DNA of 64,000 nt from Triplophysa rosa. Taxonomy: Eukaryota > Chordata > Actinopteri > Cypriniformes > Nemacheilidae. Where the stretch lies: the NCBI RefSeq assembly GCF_024868665.1, contig NC_079895.1:6083069-6147068 (forward strand), given 5' to 3'. The notes beneath the pieces were generated by a model, which did no database searches, was not told the origin of the DNA, and worked only from the letters and a program-made list of their open reading frames with translations. Below, in pieces: positions 56,666 through 64,000 of the stretch. The translations under genes and the position numbers were made by a program. The first letter of the stretch is position 1; every line of letters starts with the position of its first letter.

Positions 56666-57311
56666 AAAACTAAAATAGTCTAAAAGAGGTGATATTCGAA
56701 AGTACAGTTGTGAGATTAAGTGTGAATTGTAGTGTACAAGAACCAGTAATGTGCATTTGAACTTAATGGCTGTGCAGACGGGCTCATCTGATCTCTGTCA
56801 GTTCCCGGCCCAGTTCAGCGCGGACCAGTTTCCTGATCCCCCTAATTCACTAATCCACTTCCTCTTACAATTAATGTCTGCAGGAGAGAGGCTTAGCTGG
56901 GATTTTTCCAGCACGATGATACTTCTTGAATAGCCAAAACAAGTGCTCTAGATCTCTTGTTGCATGCTGGGAAATCAAAAGATTTCAACAGAGAACAAGG
57001 AGGTATGGCCACATAGCAAGTAGAGGTGGGGGAAATTTTGTTATTGGTATTGTGAAACTTTACTTAAAAAAAACTATAAATAAATACCAGTATTTATATT
57101 GATATATTTTTTCTATACCAGTATTTATATTATTTATATAAAACACAAATATGTGACCCAGTCTGTGAAAGCCCAGATCATTGGGGAGGTTACTGTTTTC
57201 TACATAAAATCATCCTACATAATGTAAAGAAAGTTTTATGAAAAAAAAGAACCTTGATATCTTCGGTATTGATTTAGCAAGGACTTGTCAAAAATTGAAA
57301 TCATAGTGATA
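56666..57311. other. Unique sequence
   Basis: Nothing recognised. The part next to the LINE tail could be worn LINE interior. Confidence 0.3.
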
Positions 57312-57611
57312 TTAAAGGGATAGTTCACCCAAAAATGAGAATTCTGTCACCAATTACCCACCCTCTTGTCATTTCAAACCTGTAGGACACAAACGATGCT
57401 ATTTTAAAGAATGTTGGTAACAGAACAACGGCGGTACCCGCTCACTTCTATTGTATGGACACAAAACCAATGCAAGTCAATGGGTACCACAGTTCTACCG
57501 ACATTCTACCGAATATCTTCTTGTGTGTTCTGCAGAAGAAAGAAAGTCATACAGGTTTGAAATGACAAGAGGGTGACAGAATTTTCCTTATTGGGTGAAC
57601 TAACCCATTAA
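57312..57611. mobile_element. TTAAAGGGATAGTTCACC family MITE (copy 13, complete)
   Basis: TTAAAGGGATAGTTCACCC at the left and GGGTGAACTAACCCATTAA at the right. The inner segment GGTACCCGCTCACTTC with GTCAATGGGTACC belongs to the same subfamily as copies 11 and 15. Confidence 0.9.
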
Positions 57612-57711
57612 TATTACAAATGCCCGTAATGTTCCGCAGACATCACGAACCGAAGTGCTTTATCTTCGAGTCTCTCTGTAAATGTTGGTGTTTGGTTTTC
57701 CCGTCTCACAG
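57612..57711. other. Unique sequence ending in an acceptor-like tract
   Basis: Ends in a T/C-rich tract TTTTCCCGTCTCACAG, whose AG lies at 57710-57711. Confidence 0.3.
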
Positions 57712-57897
57712 GAGCGCTTTGGCATTCCGGAGAACATTCCTACCCCTTCCCAGCATCACCCGATGGGGCGCTTTTTAATGAGATGGCAGAGAGCCACAGC
57801 ACCGGGTCCTCCCAGCCGAGCAGGCAAAACTACAGACGCCCGAGGGAGCTCGGATCAATCTTCTAATCAATCAGACGTTATGAGCAGCTCTCATTGA
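57712..57897 (+). CDS. Candidate 3'-terminal coding exon (unidentified)
   Basis: After the acceptor-like AG the frame starting GAG CGC TTT GGC stays open for 61 codons to a TGA at 57895-57897. The sequence is GC-richer than its surroundings. The predicted peptide is hydrophilic, rich in Pro, Arg, Ser and Gln, with an SSDQSSNQSD run near its C-terminus and no recognisable domain. A good acceptor followed by a full-length frame is what a last exon would show. A conserved noncoding element with a chance frame fits as well, and I lean to that. No gene name is offered. Confidence 0.22.
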   Translation, partial: ERFGIPENIPTPSQHHPMGRFLMRWQRATAPGPPSRAGKTTDARGSSDQSSNQSDVMSSSH

Positions 57898-60335
57898 GGA
57901 TTTATTCAGCATGCTGCGCAGTTACATGACTTCACGTACAGTCATTCATGTTCGACAGCCGTATCATAAACGTGCGGTTCTTTAATAAGTATCGATCGTA
58001 TAATGCGTTCCGTAAAACGTGAATCAGCACAAATAAAAGCAGATTGTTTAAACCGAACGAATTTATTGGTTAATAAGGGTTAGTAATACACAAGTCATTT
58101 CCGATTATTAAAATGTCCCTCATTAGGGAAATGTTTTCTTAAGATCTATCCTGAGGCTGTTTCAGTGTCTGAATATGCAAAGGCCTGTCTAATGACCGGC
58201 TGAAACTCCTGATGCACGGATAAACCGGGATTAGGAGAAGACGGTTTCCTGGCTGCTCCAGATCAATTTAGCTGCTGTCTCTGAACACTTTAAGCTGTCA
58301 CTCTTCTTTCGAGAGTCCATCCATCAATCACTTTGTCATATTTCTTACAATAAACACTGACCAATCAAGCTATCAGTTATGTGGAATGAAAACAGACAAA
58401 CAAGACTGTTCAATTTGTCGATATATGATAGTAGTACAATTTTTCCATGAATGAACATACGGATTGATTGTGTATATACAAATATAATATTTGATTATAT
58501 AGTTGAGAATTATAGGCTACCGTACAAGTGTCCTATGGTTAAAGCAAAAATCTAGAAAACAAAAATACAATATTATTTTATAATGTTAATATTTATTATG
58601 TTTTATGTTTTTTTGCCATGTCACACCGTAGGACACACAGTTTATTTGTCAACTACCCAAATACTGTATATATCTTTCCTGATTATAAATTCAGTAATTC
58701 CCGAATCAAATATAAATAAATCATTTTTATTTGTCATTAAACTAAACAAGTTTAAATACTGTCCGTTTAAATATTTACCCTGTATTGGGCTAGCCGAATA
58801 TTTTTTTTAACCCAAAACTGTGAGAATTTATTTTCATAATAAACAAGCAGCTTAACTGATAGTATATATATGCCATACAATCAGTGTGAAAGTAATAAAT
58901 CATATTTCAAATACTTGAATACTTTAAGTATTTAAATACTTCAATTAAATGTTATTTAAATAATACTTGATGTTACATCTTCTGTCTCTCTCTATCCGCT
59001 CATCCGTGTCTCTTGACAGCCCCCATGAGATCACAGGTCTAAATGAGCCCCTCACCTCAGCCCGTGCTCTATCAATCAGCTTAAGCTCGACTCAATATCC
59101 AATCAGCTGCGACGAAACGTCTCCTCCGTCACTGGTCCAGAGCCAAAGTGGACTCCAGGGTCCCGGCATGTGTGTGACAGTGCAAAGACTCTGTGGCTTA
59201 GGCCCTGCTCAGTCAGGACTAATCCTCCCAAAAGCAATTAACACCCTGGTGCATTGTGGGTAAACGGGGAAGGTGGCTGGGGAGACACGAACGTCTCATT
59301 GCACTGTGCTCCAGGTGCGCGAGCGCGTCTCATTCAGCTCTGAGATTGTGTTTGCCCCTTGACTCCGCTCTATGTGTGGGATTAGCCCACCAAACCCTGG
59401 GAAGAAGAGAGAGAGAGAGAATAGGTGAGTGACAGGTCATGGGATGATCTTTTACCCGAGGTTTATGGTGTGGACCCAGCCATGTCATCCTTCTTATTAA
59501 AGACTTCTCTTTCTCTCTGTGCACACACAAACCATTTTATCTCCCTCTTCATGCAACCCGTTGCCGTGAAAGATGGTTGGCTGGAAGTGATTCGGATTCT
59601 TTTCACATTAGCCTAATAATGATCTAATATCTAAGAAATCCACGTTCTATATTTTGGATCATATTGCTTGTTGGCTTGTACTGTAAAAATAGTTGAGATT
59701 TAGTTTTACATTTGCAAAGGCTGTTTTTTGCTACTATCTAGAAAAACCTCAATAACTGTCTTGGTGTTCACAGTTTTCTGTCCTCATGTATGTTTTTAAG
59801 GTGGAGCAGGACACGGCTCGTAGAAATAGCCGTCAGTTTACTATATAGCACAAAAACATGATTTGCTACTTGTATCGCTACTCAGTGGCTGGTGGTAATA
59901 GGAGGAGTGAACATTTTCATTCTCCAGATGATTTGATTGGCTATGTGTCCAAGTGCAAGATGAGTCATAAATATGTTTGCTCCTTGCAATATAAGCCAAG
60001 AAGAATGTTTGTGGACTGTTTAAAAAGATCAATTATTTTTGCAATTCTGTTGCCAAATGATACACTTCACCTTTATGCCATCAAAAAAAAGAGGCATTCC
60101 AATTACACAGATGTTTGTTTATGCCTACTATTTTCATATCTCAATTGCTTGTGTGCAAAAAAACTCTTCCATCATTTTAATTTGGAGCGGCTTGGCATCA
60201 TATCTCACCACTCAATAAAAGATCCAAGCACACCTCTTCATACGTCGCTCATTAAGGCACGCACCAAACCTTACAGTGTTCATGTAAGCAGATGGAATTG
60301 TGGGCAGGCCTCTGATTGATGCCGTCTCACTGAGA

Positions 60336-60339
<4 letters not shown>
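57898..60339. other. Unique stretch with GC-richer block at 58985-59420
   Basis: 58380-58960 is very AT-rich and empty. 58985-59420 is GC-richer and repeat-free, with CAATTAACACCCTGG and CATTGTGGGTAAAC words and a 98-codon frame of no known type. It is a candidate conserved noncoding element. The 153-codon plus frame at 59858-60319 has no domain and many Cys, Lys and His residues; it looks like chance. Confidence 0.3.

Positions 60340-60372
<33 letters not shown>
60340..60372 (+). repeat. (GA)n microsatellite
   Basis: About 16 GA units followed by AAAGAAAG. Polypurine on the plus strand. Confidence 0.95.
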
Positions 60373-60374
<2 letters not shown>

Positions 60375-60867
60375 AAGTGGAAAGAATTAGGATGTGGAAA
60401 CTGACACTAATTTATCTGTTGGATTGAATCTCATGTTTTACAGAGAAGCGTGACGATGCTTTGTGATTCTGCAGGGCGTGACAGATGTGCTAGCAAAAGC
60501 GTGTGTGTATTTGGTATTTGTGGTGAAATGTACAGTATGTGTGGATATGGTAATTCGTTAGGAAAATTTTCGATATTGGATTAAATGGTAATGTTGGTTT
60601 CTAAAAAAAACATTATAACCTTTTATTAGGGCAGATTAGAGATGTTGTCTCTGTTGGATCCATTGTGTGGTCCACAAGTTTGATTTGCACTGAACCAAAA
60701 CAGATTTGGGTTCACAGAAATAGCTCTAATGTGATTCTCATGGGTTACGGATCTTTAACCTGTGCTGCTTGAGGGTCTTCCTGTATTGAACTTATACAGT
60801 GAACTGAGTGAATGAAGCAGTGAGATGCATTAGTCCTCCAAGAGGTTGGTGCTAATGAACGCACCAA
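60373..60867. other. Unique sequence
   Basis: Nothing recognised. Confidence 0.3.
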
Positions 60868-61048
60868 CCATTGTGTCTACGGTGTAAGCTACACCGGATG
60901 CAAACGGTGCGACGTAACATGACAAAAGACATTAGAAACGCATTAGAACCCATAATAATTTTACATTTTGTCCACACTGGATGCGGCGGGGCGCGACAAA
61001 CCCATTAAGAACAAGCAGGTTGTCTGTCGCATCCGGTGTAGACACAAT
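60868..61048. mobile_element. MITE with TGTGTCTACACCGGATGCG termini
   Basis: TGTGTCTACGGTGTAAGC plus TACACCGGATGC at the left and CGCATCCGGTGTAGACACA at the right form inverted ends of a short element. A second copy begins at the last 20 bp of the window. The left terminus appears partly duplicated (GTCTACGGTGTAAGCTACACC). Confidence 0.7.
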
Positions 61049-61271
61049 GTTAATGGTCTTTCCCGCGCAGTCGCTAATCACAGTATTACTTTGACTACGT
61101 TATGTCCACTCACCACTTAAACATTATGCTGGTGTGTTTGGTCTAATCCTCCTGAAAACGAGAAAAAAGTCATTAAAGAAAATCTTACATTTACCTTTTC
61201 AAGGCTGTCATTTTTACAGAGGTTGTGAGTTTGTGTGAAGGTTTAGACTAGAGCATTCTTAAATGCTAGCT
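61049..61271. other. Short unique gap
   Basis: Nothing recognised. Confidence 0.3.
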
Positions 61272-61979
61272 GTTAAAGTTTACCCAAAAATGAAAATTCT
61301 GTCATCATTTACTCACCCTCATGTTATTTCATACCTGTATAAATTACTTTGTTCTGATGAACACAGAGAAAGATATTTGGAAGAATGTTAGCAATCTTCA
61401 GTTCTGAAACATCGTTGACTACCATAGTAGTAAAAATTAAATGGTAATCAAAATATCTCATTTTGTGTTTAACAGAACAAAAAATATACAATATTTTTTT
61501 TCTACTATGGTAGTGGATGATGTCCCAGAACTGAAAATTGCTAACCAGTGTTGGGGATAAAAAATACATTTAAAAAATACATTTAAAAATAGATATGCAT
61601 GAATGCATACATTCGAATAATTAAAATGAAAATAAAAATGTAAATTAAATTAAATAAGACAATCCTTGCGAACTGAAATGTGGTACAATAATAGCAGTGT
61701 TGGGTGTAACTAGTTACTAAGTAATTAGTTACTGTAATTTAATTACTTTTCCCTTGAAAAAGTAAAGTAAGGGATTACTCTTATTTTTTCTGTAATTTAA
61801 TTAGTTACTTCTGATGTAATTAAACTAAATACTTAAGAGTAACTTACCCAACACTGTTGCTAACATTCTTCCAAATATATTTCTTTGTGTTCAACAGAGC
61901 AAAGACATTTATACAGATTTGAAACAACCTGAGGGTGAGTAAATGAGGACAGAATTTTTGGGTGAACTGTACCTTTAAT
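61272..61979. mobile_element. TTAAAGGGATAGTTCACC family MITE (copy 14), split by a hAT MITE
   Basis: The left part starts TTAAAGTTTACCC and includes TCATCATTTACTCACCCTC and TTGACTACCATAGTAG. The right part resumes with CATTCTTCCAAATATATTTC and ends GGTGAACTGTACCTTTAA. Removing 61546-61864 rejoins the element without loss, since the break is bounded by the octamer TTGCTAAC. Confidence 0.93.
61546..61856. mobile_element. hAT MITE CAGTGTTGGG family, with exact 8-bp duplication
   Basis: CAGTGTTGGG (61546) and CCCAACACTG (61847-61856) bound 311 bp, flanked by TTGCTAAC at 61538-61545 and 61857-61864. The interior holds a second CAGTGTTGGG at 61695, so 61695-61856 alone looks like a complete small element. 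The portion 61695-61820 is the reverse complement of 63190-63317. Confidence 0.93.
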
Positions 61980-62517
61980 GATAGAATGTGCTAAGTACTT
62001 CACAGTGGCGTGATTGCTAACCAAATGCGTAAATATTTAGGGTAAGTCATGTCAGACGTATTTACGAATTAAGTGCGCATGAATGCCACCCCAAAGTTAT
62101 TACGAGAGGGAAAATCAGGATTTTCTTTGAGGCTGTTTCAGTGACAAAAAATGGCAGAAGTCAATCTGTTGTTGACACAGTAAATGTGTTGCTATTACAA
62201 TTTAATTCATCTCAGAAGCTTATTTCAGTGATTTTGTGTTTTGTATGCGTGTCAAATTATTAAAGAAGCAAATTGGTCGACATTTATATAAAACGTCTAT
62301 AAAAAATTGTGTTATCGGCAACTTCATTGCAACTACGAAGGCTCTAATATTTTTATTAACCTAAGGTACACCGCCATCAGAGACCAGATTGACTTAAACC
62401 CACCTGATCTATCTATCTAAGATAAAATGACTTGCATTCTCTAGGGTAACGAACAAAAAACCAACAATAACTTCTTAGTAGCACTACCAAGTGGCTAACA
62501 TAGGCACTATGTCACAG
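61980..62517. other. Unique sequence
   Basis: Nothing recognised. Confidence 0.3.
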
Positions 62518-62818
62518 CTTAAAGTGATAGTTTCCCCAAAAATGTCGTGATTTACCTTCTTGTCATTTCAAGCCTGTATATTTCTTCTGCAGAACACAGA
62601 AGAAGGTATTTTGAAGAATGTTGATAACCAAACAACGGTGGTACCCATTCACTTCTATTGTATAGACACAAAACCAATGCAAGTCAGTGGGTACCACCAT
62701 TGTTCGGTTACCAACATTCTTCTTTTGTGTTCGTCAGAAGGAGGAAAGTCATACAGGTTTGAAACGACAAAAGGGTGAGTAAATGATGAAATCATTTATG
62801 GGTGAACGATCCCTTTAA
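62518..62818. mobile_element. TTAAAGGGATAGTTCACC family MITE (copy 15, complete)
   Basis: TTAAAGTGATAGTTTCCCC at the left and GGGTGAACGATCCCTTTAA at the right. Inner arms GGTGGTACCCATTCACTTC and GTCAGTGGGTACCACC pair. Confidence 0.9.
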
Positions 62819-62842
62819 ATACTGTATGCTCAGTGTCCTCAA

Positions 62843-63317
62843 CAGTGTTGGGTAAGTTACTCTGAAAAAGTAATTAATTACTAGTTAATAATTACATATT
62901 CAATAGTGTAATTAGATTACTGTACAAATTACTCTCTCCAAAAAGTATTTAGTTACTTATTACTAATTACTTTCTATATCCTATATCAACCTTGATTAGT
63001 TAAGAGATTCAAGGATAGGCATGAAAGGGATCTTTTAATTCATTCAAATAAATAATATTAAACTACATAAAGTACTCTTATTAACTCACCAAAGTATTAC
63101 AAATGTGAGAATTATACATTAAAGCACAGATTTTAAAGTTAGACTCTGAGTTTTGATGTCAATTCCACTATTACACACATATTACACAAAGTATTTAGTT
63201 TAATTACATCAGAAGTAACTGTAATTAAATTACAGAAAAAATAAGAGTAATCCCTTACTTTACTTTTTCAAGGGAAAAGTAATTAAATTACTTAGTAACT
63301 AGTTACACCCAACACTG
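62843..63317. mobile_element. hAT MITE CAGTGTTGGG family, full-length copy with 8-bp duplication
   Basis: CAGTGTTGGGTAAGTTACTC at the left and AGTTACACCCAACACTG at the right bound 475 bp. GTCCTCAA occurs at 62835-62842 and again at 63318-63325, an exact 8-bp target duplication. The right 125 bp are the inverted match of the copy at 61695. No open frame of note. Confidence 0.93.
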
Positions 63318-63325
63318 GTCCTCAA

Positions 63326-63979
63326 AATGGGACTTTTTCTCAGAAAGGACGTTGAAACAGAATTTAAACTTGTAAAATGTATATCACACAAATGAGAGGT
63401 GACATTGTTAAACACAATGTTTCCTCTCATTGGGTCATGTTTTGATAGAGTCAGGCTATAATTGGCCTGTTGTTGTGTGGACAGATGCTCAGGGCACCGA
63501 TCCAGATATAACCTCACACTGGAAACGTCTCTCACATGGTTGAACTCCAACAGAAAGAGCCATGCTTCACTGCACTACGCCCATGAGAGGAGAGAACGGG
63601 AGGACTCGCTGAAGTAAAACAGATCAAATCTCCAAAAATGAGATAATGCATCTACAACAAAGCGGTTGCGAGAGAGAGGTAACCCACCGAAGAGAGAGGC
63701 AGTGTTGCAGCCACCCATGAAGAAAGGGTAGCTCAGTTGTTACTCATAGAAATCTTGGTTGTTTTGTTTTGATCTCAGATGTTTATCTTTTAATTTCTTA
63801 GATGAAATAATTGGTTTTGAATGGCTTATTCTCCTAAATCTCCATATTAAGAACAAATGAGACTTCTCAAGTTTTCATCTTAAAAAAGGATCCTAGAAAT
63901 TTCAGAAGTGTCTCCTTTAAAGCATTGGAAGAAATATCGACAATATCTCTTTGTTCAGACTTCCTCAGGCACCTAACAC
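63326..63979. other. Unique sequence
   Basis: No gene assigned. A patch at 63820-63900 weakly resembles the dispersed repeat at 44121. GTAGCTCAGTTG at 63729-63740 resembles a SINE A box, but no B box follows. Confidence 0.3.
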
Positions 63980-64000
63980 CGTGTCTACACCGGACGCGGC
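63980..64000 (+). mobile_element. Left end of a GTGTCTACACCGGACGCGG MITE, cut by the window edge
   Basis: The last bases GTGTCTACACCGGACGCGGC match the terminus of the element at 60868-61048. The rest lies outside the window. Confidence 0.6.

Noticed and set aside
59858..60319. 153-codon plus-strand frame
   Set aside because: No domain or splice context; composition follows local AT content.
63727..63745. SINE or tRNA fragment (GTAGCTCAGTTG)
   Set aside because: Twelve matching bases without a B box are not enough.

Overview
This window reads as intronic or intergenic DNA from a teleost fish, most likely a cyprinid. The evidence is the repeat content. I count about 14 copies or fragments of the inverted-repeat family with TTAAAGGGATAGTTCACC termini that is abundant in cyprinids. 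There are also hAT-type MITEs with TAGGGCTGTCAAACG and CAGTGTTGGG termini, two tRNA-derived SINEs, L2-type LINE tails, Tc1-like ends and a Ty3/Gypsy-type solo LTR. Base composition is AT-rich, with frequent CpG and TpG microsatellites. I found no bacterial, phage, CRISPR or operon-like structure, and no protein-coding gene I can name. Nearly all open frames are short and uncorrelated with any recognisable domain, and many lie inside repeats.

Layout. 1-8 kb: unique sequence, a PIF/Harbinger-type element with TTA target duplication (1355-1918), a motif-rich candidate regulatory block (2640-2900), a solo LTR with 5-bp duplication (6468-7034) and a hAT MITE with 8-bp duplication (7261-7603). 8-20 kb: mostly unique with candidate conserved noncoding blocks, and a 1.4-kb hAT-like element at 13456-14827 carrying an exact 57-bp tandem duplication. 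20-33 kb: an 860-bp inverted-repeat element, about 1 kb of TTTC and CTGT satellite (26722-27710), Tc1-like and hAT copies, a SINE and a GC-box/TATA promoter-like motif. 34-45 kb: a 109-bp near-identical direct repeat, an ACGTCTG-rich palindromic element, GC-richer candidate regulatory blocks and a diverged tandem duplication of about 0.5 kb (42215-43287). 45-56 kb: several MITEs, including a three-level nest at 51815-52775, and a juxtaposed 3'/5' splice motif resembling a recursive splice site (51373/51374). 56-64 kb: a candidate terminal exon or conserved element (57712-57897) and a dense repeat cluster at 61-63.3 kb, where a hAT MITE sits inside another MITE with an intact 8-bp duplication.

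The pieces do not form a pathway. Scattered GC-richer, homeodomain/POU-motif-rich unique blocks between old transposons fit a large intron or gene desert around a developmental or neuronal gene, but the gene is not visible here. I did not find a convincing new biological system. The strongest leads are the recursive-splice-like site, the candidate exon, the 109-bp repeat pair, the local 0.5-kb duplication and the nested transposon clusters.
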